The position numbers were made by a program, and so were the translations under genes. The notes under the pieces are model-generated. The model worked only from the letters and a program-made list of their open reading frames with translations, ran no database searches and was not told the DNA's origin. A DNA stretch of 64,000 nucleotides from Ottowia massiliensis (GTDB lineage Bacteria; Pseudomonadota; Gammaproteobacteria; Burkholderiales; Burkholderiaceae_C): positions 2,046,001-2,110,000 of the forward strand of contig NZ_LT964854.1 of NCBI RefSeq assembly GCF_900240305.1. Reading direction: 5' to 3'. Of this stretch, positions 50,006-59,764 are shown piece by piece. Every line of letters begins with the position of its first letter. Position 1 is the stretch's first letter.

Positions 50006-50437
50006 TCAATACAGCCCGAACAGCTTGGCGCCCAGCAGCACGGTGAGGCTCAGGCTCACCGCCAGCACCACCAATGCGGAACGCTTGCCAAACTCCTTGC
50101 TCAGTTTGTGCGTCAGCTCCATGTAGATATGGCGGATGCCTGCGCACAAGTGGTGCATGAACGCCCAGATCAGCGCCAGCACCGCGAGCTTGACAATGAA
50201 GGCGGGAAATATCCAGATGCCGTGTTCGAACGCAGCCGTGAACTGCATGAAAGAGATTTCGGACGAAATCGACTTGTCGAACAGCCAGATGATGAAAGGC
50301 AGCATCAGAATCATCAGAACGCCGCTGATGCGATGCAGGATGGAAACCTTCGCGGCCCAAGGAAGGCGGTAAGTCGTCAAATCCTTGAAGACATTCAGGT
50401 TTCTGAATTCAGGCCGTTTGCGGGCTGCTTCTGTCAT
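50006..50437 (-). CDS. sdhC: Succinate dehydrogenase cytochrome b556 subunit
   Basis: A 143-residue membrane subunit with three helices. RPEFRNLNVFKDLTTYRLPW and SILHRISGVLMILMLPFIIW are typical, with haem-binding His in MHHLCAGIRHIYMEL. First gene of the sdhCDAB-sdhE-gltA run. A GTGTCTT-type palindrome lies about 40 bases upstream of its ATG, with AAAAGGAAGT as ribosome site. Confidence 0.95.
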   Translation of the reverse strand: MTEAARKRPEFRNLNVFKDLTTYRLPWAAKVSILHRISGVLMILMLPFIIWLFDKSISSEISFMQFTAAFEHGIWIFPAFIVKLAVLALIWAFMHHLCAGIRHIYMELTHKLSKEFGKRSALVVLAVSLSLTVLLGAKLFGLY

Positions 50438-50477
50438 GAGTACTTCCTTTTCGTGGGAGGGATGCTTCGATAGTCAT

Positions 50478-50495
50478 GTGTCTTTTATAAGACAC
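50478..50495. promoter_or_regulatory. Palindromic operator before sdhC, probably GntR-bound
   Basis: GTGTCTTTTATAAGACAC is an 18-base near-perfect palindrome 40 bases upstream of sdhC. A TTGCTT/TATAAA promoter-like pair overlaps it on the minus strand (15-base spacer, weak evidence). A sister palindrome lies beside gntR. Confidence 0.75.
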
Positions 50496-50602
50496 CTTGA
50501 AGTGAAGCAATTTGCGGATTCTATTGCAACGACGTGTATATCTTCGCAAGCTTGCGAAATCTGGAGAGGCTTGACGGGAAATAGAAAAACATCTCTATTT
50601 CT

Positions 50603-51394
50603 TCAACTTAGACGGTTGTGATAGTGGCGTGAATCCGTGCGGTACAAGCCTTTGCGCAGCTCCATGGGGCGGTCGCCATAGGTGAAAGCAATGCGCTCCA
50701 CGCTCAGCAGCGGCGTGGAAACCGGAATCTGTAAAAGAGCCGCCTGCTGCACGTCAGGCAAAACCGCGCGAATCTTTTCATCGGCACGCACCATGCGCAC
50801 ACCGAATTCCGATTCAAAGAAAGCGTACAAGGAACCCGGATACGCCGACAGGCGATGCGCCGTCAGCCCCCTGAAAGGTTCGCCAGGCAGCCACAGGTCT
50901 TCCACGATGGTGGGAATGCCGCCAAATGAAAGCACGCGCCGCGCCTGGATGATGCTTTCGCCCGTTTTCAAGGCCAGCGCCCGCGCCACATCGGCAGTGG
51001 CCCGGGCGCGTTTGCATTCCACGATTTCCCGTTGCGCGGGCTGTTCCGCATCTGCTTGATCTACATCAGGCATCAAGCGCAAAAAACGGTACTGCACCTG
51101 CTGTTCGGCGTGCGTGGCCACAAAGGTGCCCCGCCCCTGGCGGCGCACCAGCAAATGCCCGGCGGCCAGTTCGTCAATCGCCTTGCGCACCGTTCCCTGG
51201 CTGACGCCAAACCGCGCCGCCAGCTCCATTTCGCTGGGAATCACCTCTGCGGGCTTCCATTCGCCTTGTTGCAGGCTGCGCAGGATCAGATCCCTGATTT
51301 GTTGATAAAGCGGCCGGAATGAAGGCGTTGCCGCTGGCTGCGCCGCCAGGCTGGCCGTGGGTGCCTCTGATGGGAGAACGCTGTTCATTGCCAT
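50603..51394 (-). CDS. GntR/HutC-family transcriptional regulator
   Basis: A 263-residue regulator: N-terminal winged-helix (LYQQIRDLILRSLQQGEWKP, then IPSEMELAARFGVSQGTVRK), and a C-terminal UTRA ligand-binding domain (RRVLSFGGIPTIVEDLWLPG, LLSVERIAFTYGDRPMELRK). Because it lies between sdhC and mdh and matching palindromes occur before sdhC and just before its own gene, it probably controls the TCA genes and itself; the effector could be a TCA-linked carboxylate, which is inference. Start choices are ATG 51394 or 51388; no good ribosome site is visible. Confidence 0.9.
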   Translation of the reverse strand: MAMNSVLPSEAPTASLAAQPAATPSFRPLYQQIRDLILRSLQQGEWKPAEVIPSEMELAARFGVSQGTVRKAIDELAAGHLLVRRQGRGTFVATHAEQQVQYRFLRLMPDVDQADAEQPAQREIVECKRARATADVARALALKTGESIIQARRVLSFGGIPTIVEDLWLPGEPFRGLTAHRLSAYPGSLYAFFESEFGVRMVRADEKIRAVLPDVQQAALLQIPVSTPLLSVERIAFTYGDRPMELRKGLYRTDSRHYHNRLS

Positions 51395-51400
51395 CAATCA

Positions 51401-51416
51401 TATCTTATATAAGACA
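51401..51416. promoter_or_regulatory. Palindromic operator between gntR and mdh
   Basis: TATCTTATATAAGACA contains the core TCTTATATAAGA, matching the sdhC-side site TCTTTTATAAGA at 11 of 12 positions. It lies 7 bases before the gntR start and 98 before mdh, so it can serve autoregulation and mdh control. Confidence 0.75.
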
Positions 51417-51513
51417 CAGGACAGAAACCGGCGAAACCGTTAAACTCACTGCGGATCTGGTTGTGGCAGCCGCCCTTCCTTGTTTCAAACCAACCCACTG
51501 GAGACTCCTGGAT

Positions 51514-52500
<987 letters not shown>

Positions 52501-52845
52501 GAACCTGTTTCGAGTCTTGCCGCGAACCGGTTTGACCGCCGGTTCAGCTCCTGAAGTCATCCGCCATTTCGCTATTGATTTGATGGCATCAAAGTCAATA
52601 AAAGCGTGCGACAGAGGCATCTTCGGAGGCTGGAATTTGCTCTCAAAAACAGAGTAAACCGCACAAAACAAGACTCACCTGTTCGCACTTTTGCACCCAC
52701 GGACAAATCGAAAGCAGGCTCTGGCAACCAACACCCCGCACTGGTATGCCTGAATGTCAGTGCCGCCGGTTCAACCGTTTTGCAACCTTTCCCGTTCGCG
52801 CCAGAAGCCGGTTTCCATCTTGTTTTCAATAGCCGAAAGAGCCGC
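52501..52845. other. 345-base gap with divergent repeat copy 13
   Basis: Between mdh and the CitE-like gene. It contains repeat copy 13. The frame leading into the CitE-like gene is open from 52606 but lacks family similarity. Confidence 0.45.
52568..52655 (+). repeat. Interspersed ~90-bp repeat, copy 13 (divergent)
   Basis: TTCGCTATTGATTTGATGGC aligns with the left arm, AGCGTGCGACAGAGGCATC with the middle, and TGGAATTTGCTCTCAAAAAC with the right arm, while the CCTAG core is lost. An old copy. Confidence 0.5.
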
Positions 52846-53847
52846 ATGACAAACCTGAGCGCATTTGCCCTGCATCCCCGCAGCGTGCTGCTGGCCGCGC
52901 AGGCCAGCCGGGGCATGCTGCCCGTGTGCGACCACTACAGCGGCGTGGAAGCGCGCATGCGCAAGAGCCTGCAATTGCAGGCCGAAATGACGGAAGAATT
53001 TGGCGCCTGCGTGTTTGATGTCACGCTGGACTGTGAAGACGGCGCGCCCGCTGGCGGCGAAGCCGAACACGCCGCGCTGGTTGGCGAGCTGGCCTTGTCC
53101 GCGCCTGCAAAAGCCCGCGTGGGCGTGCGCGTTCATCCCGTGGATCACCCCGCATTCACGCAAGACCTGGCCGCCATCCTGCCCCGCGCCGGGCATCGCC
53201 TGGCCTACGTCATGCTGCCCAAGGTGGAATCGGTTCATGACGTAACCCGGGCCGAAGAAGCCCTCTTGTCCGTTTACCCCCAGGGCCTGCCGCTGCATGC
53301 GCTGATCGAATCGCCCGCCGCCGTGCACCGGGCGTTTGAAATTGCCGCCCATCCGCGCGTGGAATCCTTGAGCTTTGGCCTCATGGACTTTGTTTCGGCC
53401 CATGCAGGCGCCATACCGGCACAAGGCATGGGCGCGCAAGGCCAGTTCAGCCATCCGCTCGTGGTGCGCGCCAAGCTGGAAATCGCTTCTGCCGCCCATG
53501 CTTTCGGCAAAGTGCCCTCGCACTGCGTGGTGACTGAATTCAATGACGCCGCCGCGCTCAGGCAAGCCGCCTGCCGTGCCGCGCAGCAGCTGGGCTACAC
53601 GCGCATGTGGAGCATTCACCCCGCGCAAATCCGTCCCATCCTCGAAGCCTTCGCGCCTGACGAGCGCCAGATCGACGAGGCCACGGCCATCCTTCTGGCC
53701 GCGCAGCAAGCCCACTGGGGGCCTATCAGCCATCAGGGCCGTCTGCATGACCGCGCCAGCTACCGCCACTACTGGCAGCTGCTGGAGCGCGCCCACGCCA
53801 CAGGCCGTGCGCTTCCCCGCGAGGCGCGCGCCTGGTTTTCCAACTGA
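52846..53847 (+). CDS. HpcH/HpaI aldolase family, CitE-like lyase
   Basis: A 333-residue TIM-barrel protein: FGACVFDVTLDCEDGAPAGG (metal-binding acidic cluster), ARVGVRVHPVDH, LAYVMLPKVESVHDV, LHALIESPAAVHRAF, and a closing GYTRMWSIHPAQIRPIL. Relatives cleave malyl-CoA, citramalyl-CoA or related esters; the true substrate cannot be told. Its position between mdh and acnB is typical for Comamonadaceae TCA loci. ATG 52846 is the start of homology. Confidence 0.9.
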   Translation: MTNLSAFALHPRSVLLAAQASRGMLPVCDHYSGVEARMRKSLQLQAEMTEEFGACVFDVTLDCEDGAPAGGEAEHAALVGELALSAPAKARVGVRVHPVDHPAFTQDLAAILPRAGHRLAYVMLPKVESVHDVTRAEEALLSVYPQGLPLHALIESPAAVHRAFEIAAHPRVESLSFGLMDFVSAHAGAIPAQGMGAQGQFSHPLVVRAKLEIASAAHAFGKVPSHCVVTEFNDAAALRQAACRAAQQLGYTRMWSIHPAQIRPILEAFAPDERQIDEATAILLAAQQAHWGPISHQGRLHDRASYRHYWQLLERAHATGRALPREARAWFSN

Positions 53848-53880
53848 TCTTTCCGCAACCCTGAAGAGAAAGCACACACC

Positions 53881-54429
53881 ATGAAACCCGCTCTCATCGC
53901 CCTCGCCGCCGCCTGCCTGATGTCCCTGGGCACGGCTCACGCCGCCGAAAACAAGCCCCAAAAGCCCGCCGCAGCGCAAAAAGCGGCCAAAAAGCCCGCA
54001 AAGCGCGCTGCCAAAAAACCCGCCAAATCCAAGGCCGCAGCGCCCAAACCCGTGCCTGCCGCCGCCGTTGATCAGCCTTTGACGGAAGCTGAAAAAAACA
54101 TCGCCAAACTCGTGCACACCGGCACGATTTCCTGCGATCTGAACACCAAGGTTTCGCTGGAGCCTGACGCCGACAACCCGGGCCACTTCTTCCTGCACAT
54201 GGGCAAGCTGCGCTACCACATGCGCCCCATGGAAAGCCGCACCGGCGCCGTGCGCCTGGAAGACACCCGCGCCCGCGCCCTGTGGCTGCAACTGGGCAAC
54301 AAATCCATGCTGATGGACCAGAAACAAGGCAAGCGCATTGCCGACGGCTGCATGTCGCCCGAGCAGCGCGAGTTCTCCGCGCAAATGGACAAGATGCCCC
54401 GCCAGAGCCTGTTTGATCAAAAACCCTGA
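53881..54429 (+). CDS. Exported Lys/Ala-rich protein, MliC-like C-terminus
   Basis: A 182-residue protein with signal peptide (MKPALIALAAACLMSLGTAHA), a Lys/Ala/Pro-rich linker of about 45 residues (repeats of AAKKPAK type), and a C-terminal domain of about 110 residues with two cysteines (GTISCDLNTKVSLEPD and KRIADGCMSP). The RARALWLQLGNKSMLMDQKQ strand pattern faintly resembles MliC/PliC lysozyme inhibitors; this is an impression, not a match. It sits 33 bases after the CitE-like gene and 59 before acnB. No function is assigned. Confidence 0.8.
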   Translation: MKPALIALAAACLMSLGTAHAAENKPQKPAAAQKAAKKPAKRAAKKPAKSKAAAPKPVPAAAVDQPLTEAEKNIAKLVHTGTISCDLNTKVSLEPDADNPGHFFLHMGKLRYHMRPMESRTGAVRLEDTRARALWLQLGNKSMLMDQKQGKRIADGCMSPEQREFSAQMDKMPRQSLFDQKP

Positions 54430-54488
54430 ACCTGGCTCAACGCAAGCCAGCGTTTTTCGTTTTCATACCCATAAAAGGAGAATCCCAC

Positions 54489-57104
54489 ATGTTGAAAGCC
54501 TATCGTGAACACGTCGCCGAACGCGCGGCGCTGGGCATCCCGCCGCTGGCGCTCAATGCCAAACAGACCGAAGAGCTGATCGAACTCATCAAAAACCCGC
54601 CCGCTGGCGAAGCCGAATTCCTGATGGATCTGCTCACCCACCGCGTGCCGCCCGGCGTGGACAACGCGGCCAAAGTCAAGGCTTCATTTCTGGCCGCCGT
54701 GGCGCATGGCGACATTCAGGTCGCCCTCATCAGCCGCGCCAAGGCCACCGAGCTGCTGGGCACCATGGTCGGCGGCTACAACGTGCACCCGCTCATCGAA
54801 TTGCTGGACGACAAGGACGACGCCGTCGCCGACGCCGCCGCCAGCGCGCTCAAGAAAACGCTGCTGATGTTCGACTTCTTCAACGACGTGGCCGCCAAGG
54901 CCAAGGCGGGCAACGCGCGCGCCAAGGCCGTCATCCAGAGCTGGGCCGATGCCGAGTGGTTCACCAGCCGCCCCAAAGTGCCCGAAAAAATCACCGTCAC
55001 CGTCTTCAAGGTGCCCGGCGAAACCAACACCGACGACCTTTCCCCCGCCCCCGACGCCTGGAGCCGCCCGGACATTCCGCTGCACTACCTGGCGATGCTG
55101 AAAAACACCCGCCCCGACGCCCCCTTCAAGCCCGAAGAAGACGGCAAGCGCGGCCCCATCCAGTTCATTGAAGACCTGAAGAAAAAAGGCCACGTCGTCG
55201 CCTACGTGGGCGACGTGGTCGGCACCGGCTCCAGCCGCAAATCGGCCACCAACAGCGTCATCTGGGCCACCGGGCAAGACATCCCCTTCGTGCCCAACAA
55301 GCGCTTTGGCGGCGTCACCCTGGGCGGCAAGATTGCCCCCATCTTCTTCAACACGCAGGAAGACTCTGGTTCGCTGCCCATTGAAGTGGATGTCAGCCAG
55401 ATGAACATGGGCGATGTCATCGACATCTACCCCTACGAAGGCCGTATCGAAAAAGCCGGCCAGAAGATTGCCGACTTCGCGCTCAAGAGCGAAGTGCTGC
55501 TGGACGAAGTGCAGGCCGGCGGCCGCATCAACCTCATCATCGGCCGGGGCCTGACAGCCAAGGCGCGCGAATTCCTCGGCCTGCCCGCTTCCAGCGCCTT
55601 CCGCCTGCCCAAGGCCCCCGTGGACACCGGCAAGGGCTTCACCCTCGCGCAGAAGATGGTGGGCCGCGCCTGCGGCCTGCCTGAAGGCAAAGGCATTCGC
55701 CCCGGCACCTATTGCGAGCCGCGCATGACCACCGTCGGCAGCCAGGACACCACCGGCCCCATGACGCGCGACGAACTCAAAGACCTGGCCTGCCTGGGCT
55801 TTTCTGCCGACATGGTGATGCAGTCCTTCTGCCACACCGCCGCCTACCCCAAGCCGGTCGATGTCAAAACCCACCGCGAGTTGCCCGCCTTCATCAGCAC
55901 ACGCGGCGGCGTTGCCCTGCGTCCGGGCGACGGCGTTATCCACTCCTGGCTCAACCGTCTGCTGCTGCCCGACACCGTGGGCACCGGCGGCGACAGCCAC
56001 ACGCGCTTTCCCATCGGCATCAGCTTCCCGGCAGGTTCCGGCCTGGTCGCCTTTGCCGCCGCCACCGGCGTCATGCCGCTGGACATGCCCGAAAGCGTGC
56101 TCGTGCGCTTCAAGGGCGAGCTGCAACCGGGCGTGACCCTGCGCGACCTCGTGCACGCCATCCCGCTCTACGCCATCAAGCAGGGCCTGCTCACCGTGGC
56201 CAAGGCGGGCAAGAAAAACATCTTCTCCGGCCGCATCCTGGAAATCGAGGGCCTGCCCAACCTGAAAGTGGAACAAGCCTTCGAGCTGTCAGACGCCTCC
56301 GCCGAACGCTCGGCCGCCGGCTGCACCATCAAGCTGGACAAAGCGCCCATCATCGAGTACCTCCAATCCAACGTCGTGCTCATGAAAAACATGATCGCCG
56401 ACGGCTACCAGGACGCCAAAACCCTGGCGCGCCGCATTGAAAAAGTGCAGGAGTGGCTCGCCAACCCGCAGCTGCTCGAAGCCGATGCCGACGCCGAATA
56501 CGCCGCCGTCATCGAAATCGACATGAACGAAATCAAGGAGCCGATCGTCTGCTGCCCCAACGACCCGGACGACGCCAAAACCCTCTCCGACGTGGCCGGC
56601 ACCAAGATCGACGAAGCCTTCATCGGCTCGTGCATGACCAACATCGGGCACTTCCGCGCCGCCGCCAAACTGCTGGGCGGCCAGCGTGACATCCCGGTGC
56701 AGCTGTGGATCGCCCCGCCCACCAAGATGGATCAAAACGAACTCATCAAGGAAGGCCACTACGCCGCCTTCGGCGCCTCCGGCGCGCGCACCGAAATGCC
56801 CGGCTGCTCGCTGTGCATGGGCAACCAGGCGCAAGTGCGCGCGGGCGCCACCGTCATCTCCACCAGCACCCGCAACTTCCCCAACCGCCTGGGCAAGAAC
56901 ACCAACGTCTTTCTCGGCTCGGCGGAACTCACGGCCATCGCCTCGCGCCTGGGCAAACTGCCCACCCGCGAGGAATACCTCAAGGAAATGGGCATCGTGG
57001 ACTCCGACAAGGCCGGCATCTACCGCTACATGAACTTCGACCAGATTCCCGAATACGCGGAAGTGGCCGAAGGCCTGGGCAACGCGCTGGAGCAGCACCC
57101 CTGA
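54489..57104 (+). CDS. acnB: Aconitate hydratase B
   Basis: Bifunctional TCA enzyme interconverting citrate and isocitrate (and methylcitrate step) through a [4Fe-4S] cluster. The 871-residue protein has the AcnB-specific N-terminal HEAT-like domain (YREHVAERAALGIPPLALNA), swivelling domain GDVVGTGSSRKSATNSV, and the cluster cysteines in GSCMTNIGHF and MPGCSLCMGNQAQV. AAAGGAGAATCCC precedes ATG 54489. It ends the TCA block started by mdh. Confidence 0.97.
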   Translation: MLKAYREHVAERAALGIPPLALNAKQTEELIELIKNPPAGEAEFLMDLLTHRVPPGVDNAAKVKASFLAAVAHGDIQVALISRAKATELLGTMVGGYNVHPLIELLDDKDDAVADAAASALKKTLLMFDFFNDVAAKAKAGNARAKAVIQSWADAEWFTSRPKVPEKITVTVFKVPGETNTDDLSPAPDAWSRPDIPLHYLAMLKNTRPDAPFKPEEDGKRGPIQFIEDLKKKGHVVAYVGDVVGTGSSRKSATNSVIWATGQDIPFVPNKRFGGVTLGGKIAPIFFNTQEDSGSLPIEVDVSQMNMGDVIDIYPYEGRIEKAGQKIADFALKSEVLLDEVQAGGRINLIIGRGLTAKAREFLGLPASSAFRLPKAPVDTGKGFTLAQKMVGRACGLPEGKGIRPGTYCEPRMTTVGSQDTTGPMTRDELKDLACLGFSADMVMQSFCHTAAYPKPVDVKTHRELPAFISTRGGVALRPGDGVIHSWLNRLLLPDTVGTGGDSHTRFPIGISFPAGSGLVAFAAATGVMPLDMPESVLVRFKGELQPGVTLRDLVHAIPLYAIKQGLLTVAKAGKKNIFSGRILEIEGLPNLKVEQAFELSDASAERSAAGCTIKLDKAPIIEYLQSNVVLMKNMIADGYQDAKTLARRIEKVQEWLANPQLLEADADAEYAAVIEIDMNEIKEPIVCCPNDPDDAKTLSDVAGTKIDEAFIGSCMTNIGHFRAAAKLLGGQRDIPVQLWIAPPTKMDQNELIKEGHYAAFGASGARTEMPGCSLCMGNQAQVRAGATVISTSTRNFPNRLGKNTNVFLGSAELTAIASRLGKLPTREEYLKEMGIVDSDKAGIYRYMNFDQIPEYAEVAEGLGNALEQHP

Positions 57105-57155
57105 AGCGCGCCAGCTGACCACGGCGCGGACGCCAAAGCGCCCGTGCCGTGGGAA

Positions 57156-57246
57156 GCATCAGAAATAGGAGCGAATTCAGAGGGGACAAAACACCCTCTC
57201 GCGCAATTTCCACTAGGACCTGATGCTATGAATCAAGGAGCAAAAT
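57156..57246 (-). repeat. Interspersed ~90-bp repeat, copy 14
   Basis: Minus-strand reading: TTGCTCCTTGATTCATAGC, core GTCCTAGTGGAAATTGCGC, right arm TGAATTCGCTCCTATTTCTG. Well conserved. It lies downstream of acnB. Confidence 0.9.
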
Positions 57247-57388
57247 AAAGGGGGTGAAATGGCGCGCTTCATCCGCGCCGCTGCGCATGCCGTCGGTATC
57301 CGCCCGTCTCCATCCTGCTCTTGTCGCGCTCACGGGCCGGCATGAGCAGGGCGCTGAAGCAGGGCACTGATTCCCCTGGCGATCCAGA

Positions 57389-57422
57389 CCCCGGCAGCCG
57401 CTTTGGGCTGCCGGGGTTTTTT
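57389..57422 (+). terminator. Strong hairpin terminator
   Basis: CCCCGGCAGCC / GGCTGCCGGGG stem followed by TTTTTT. It probably ends transcription from acnB or the preceding repeat region. Confidence 0.85.
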
Positions 57423-57533
57423 CATGTCCGCTTTCATGCCCGCAGCCGCGCCCGGGGCGGGCCTTCACCCCTGCCTGGCGCCGCCTGCTGATTTCTGCGC
57501 CCGGCGCTGCCGCCCCGGCGACAATTCGCGCCC

Positions 57534-59096
57534 ATGACCGCGCCTGCCTCCATGAGCACCCCGCCCGAAGCCCCCGCGCAGGCGTCTGCGTCCGGCTCAT
57601 CCGCCGCCCCGTCTGCCTTGCGGATTGCCGTGGTGGGCCACACGAACGCAGGCAAAACCTCGCTTTTGCGCACGCTCACGCGGCGGGCGGCGTTTGGCGA
57701 AGTCTCTGACCGGCCCGGCGTCACGCGGCACGTCGAGCGCATCGACCTGCTGCTGCAAGGCGAAGTGGCCGTGCGCTTTTTCGACACACCGGGCCTGGAA
57801 GACGCCGTGGCGCTGCTCGACTACCTGCAAGAGCTGCCCGCCCAAAGCCTGCCCGCGCACCCCAGCCGCACCGACCGCGTGCGCGCCTTTTTGAGCGGCC
57901 CCGAAGCGCATGCCAGCTTCGAGCAGGAAGCCAAAGTGCTGCGCGCCCTGCTTGAACACGCAGACGCGGCCATGCTCGTCATCGACACGCGCGCGCCCGT
58001 GCTGCCCAAATACCGTGCCGAAATGGAAGCGCTGGCCTGGTGTGCGCGCCCCATCATGCCCGTGCTCAATTTCGTGCGCGCCGCTGGCAGCCGCCAGGAC
58101 GGCTGGCGCGCCGCCCTGCGCGATGCGGGCCTGCACGCCTGCGCGGCGTTTGACGCTGTTGCTCCCTTCAACGGGGCCGAAACCGCGCTGTACCGCGACC
58201 TGGCCGCGCTGCTGCCCGAGCGCCGCCGCCAGCTTGAAGACATTGCCCGCCAGCTTGAGCAGCAGGCGCAAGACCGCCAGCGCGCCGCGCGCCTGGCCAT
58301 CGCCAGCGCCCTTGTCAGCGTGGCCGCCATGCGCCGGTCCATCGCCGCAGGCGAATACGCCGATCCGGCGCGGCGCGACGCCTTCATCCACGCCTTCCAG
58401 CAAGACTGCGCGGCCCATGCCCGCCGGGCCGCGCAGGCGCTGCTGCGCGCGCACGCCTTCGGGCCGGAAGACGCCGAAGCCGCCAGCCTGCCGCAACTGG
58501 CCCAGCGCTGGGAGGACGACCTGTTCAACCCTGCCTTGCTCAAAGAAGCTGGCCGCCGCCTGGGCCTGGGCGCGGCCATTGGCGCGGGCATCGGCGCGGT
58601 GGCCGACGTGGCATTGGCGGGCCTGTCGCTGGGCGCCGCCGCCACGCTGGGCGGCGCCATTGGCAGCGCCCTGAGCGGTGGCTGGCAGCCCCTGGCTGGC
58701 AAGCTGCGCGGCCGCCTCACCGGCACGCAGGAACTTACGGCGCAAGACGCCGTGCTGGCCCTGCTGGCCGCGCGCCTTCTGGCGCTCAACCAGGCCCTCA
58801 CGCAGCGCGGGCACGCCGCCCAGCACAAGCTGCGCGCGGCCGAATGGGAAGAGGGCAGCCAGCAAGCCGCCCAGGCCCGCCAGCTGACAGCCACGCTGGC
58901 GGATGCCCTGCGCCCGGCCCGCGCCCACCCGGACTGGGAAGAGCGCCCCGGCGCGCCGCCCGTTTTTGACCCCGGGCGTGACGCCCTGACGCAGCGCGTG
59001 GCCAGCCTGCTGCCCGCAGCGGAGCCGGAAACGCCCGCTGCCAGCCCTGGCGCCGTAAGGCAGCCTGAAACGCCAGCGGCCTGGCCCGGGGAGTGA
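57534..59096 (+). CDS. GTPase with DUF3482 domain
   Basis: A 520-residue protein: G1 motif VVGHTNAGKTSLLRTLTRRA after an Ala/Ser-rich leader, G3 FFDTPGLEDAVAL, G4-like LNFVRAAG, then a long C-terminal DUF3482 region with a Gly/Ala-rich hydrophobic stretch (LGLGAAIGAGIGAVADVALA and LSLGAAATLGGAIGSALSGG) likely to meet the membrane. In many relatives it is preceded by a DUF2868 gene that is absent here. Function unknown. Start ATG 57534 or 57552. Confidence 0.9.
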   Translation: MTAPASMSTPPEAPAQASASGSSAAPSALRIAVVGHTNAGKTSLLRTLTRRAAFGEVSDRPGVTRHVERIDLLLQGEVAVRFFDTPGLEDAVALLDYLQELPAQSLPAHPSRTDRVRAFLSGPEAHASFEQEAKVLRALLEHADAAMLVIDTRAPVLPKYRAEMEALAWCARPIMPVLNFVRAAGSRQDGWRAALRDAGLHACAAFDAVAPFNGAETALYRDLAALLPERRRQLEDIARQLEQQAQDRQRAARLAIASALVSVAAMRRSIAAGEYADPARRDAFIHAFQQDCAAHARRAAQALLRAHAFGPEDAEAASLPQLAQRWEDDLFNPALLKEAGRRLGLGAAIGAGIGAVADVALAGLSLGAAATLGGAIGSALSGGWQPLAGKLRGRLTGTQELTAQDAVLALLAARLLALNQALTQRGHAAQHKLRAAEWEEGSQQAAQARQLTATLADALRPARAHPDWEERPGAPPVFDPGRDALTQRVASLLPAAEPETPAASPGAVRQPETPAAWPGE

Positions 59097-59210
59097 CGCC
59101 ACTTCGGCCCCAGTCCAACCTTCCCGCCGCCCTAAGCGGCCCTAAGCGGCCCCGATCAGCTTCAAGCCAGCCCCAAGCCAGCCGATAGCGCTTTCATGAC
59201 GCGCCGAAAT

Positions 59211-59296
59211 CCGCTCCTTGATTCATAGCATGAGGTCCTGGCGGAACGTGCGCAAACGGTCTTTTTGTCCGCCGGTATTCGCTCCTCTTTTTGATA
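59211..59296 (+). repeat. Interspersed ~90-bp repeat, copy 15
   Basis: Left arm CGCTCCTTGATTCATAGC, core GTCCTGGCGGAACGTGCGC, right arm GGTATTCGCTCCTCTTTTTG. Opposed to copy 16. Confidence 0.88.
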
Positions 59297-59601
59297 TGGC
59301 CGGATGCTTTTCGCCAGGCTGCCGCGCGCAAGGCGGGCGGTGGAGAAAGGGCAGAGGAAAGACGGCTTGCGCTGATCAGCGCAGGGCGGCCCTTCGCTTT
59401 GCGCCAAGAGTCTGTTCAAGGTTTGAATGAGAGGGGCGAAGGGGGTGAAAGGGGCGGAATCAGGCTGCAAGGCGATAACCGCAAACGGGCCTTGCGGCTG
59501 GCGAGGCATTTGCAGCGCCCGAGAGTGCCCGAGACCGCGCTTTTGGCGCCCGCAGGCAGATTGCGGACAGGCGCTCAGGCGGCGGATCGCCAGCGGGGGC
59601 T

Positions 59602-59690
59602 GCATCAGAAACAGGAGCGAATACAAAGGGGGTCAAAAAGGCTTTTGCGCCCGTTCCACCAGGACATGACGCTATGGATTCGGGAGCGAA
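59602..59690 (-). repeat. Interspersed ~90-bp repeat, copy 16
   Basis: Minus-strand reading: CGCTCCCGAATCCATAGC, core GTCCTGGTGGAACGGGCGC, right arm GTATTCGCTCCTGTTTCTG. Opposed to copy 15. Confidence 0.88.
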
Positions 59691-59764
59691 AAATAGCCGC
59701 TTCCGCTGGGCCTGCGCCCGGCCTGCCCGAACCGTTCTTTTTGGGGCCGGGCTGCGCACAGGCG

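Larger units (their letters stand above)
57105..57533. other. 429-base gap with repeat copy 14 and terminator
   Basis: Holds repeat copy 14 (57156-57246) and a strong hairpin (57389-57422). No gene is supported. Confidence 0.5.
59097..59764. other. 668-base gap bounded by two opposed repeats
   Basis: Copies 15 (plus) and 16 (minus) face each other with about 305 bases between. No gene is supported. A GAGTCTGTTCA word lies at 59408 between them. Confidence 0.55.

Noticed and set aside
52573..52592. TTGATGGCATCAA as an FNR site
   Set aside because: The spacer is 3 bases and the word lies in a decayed repeat copy.
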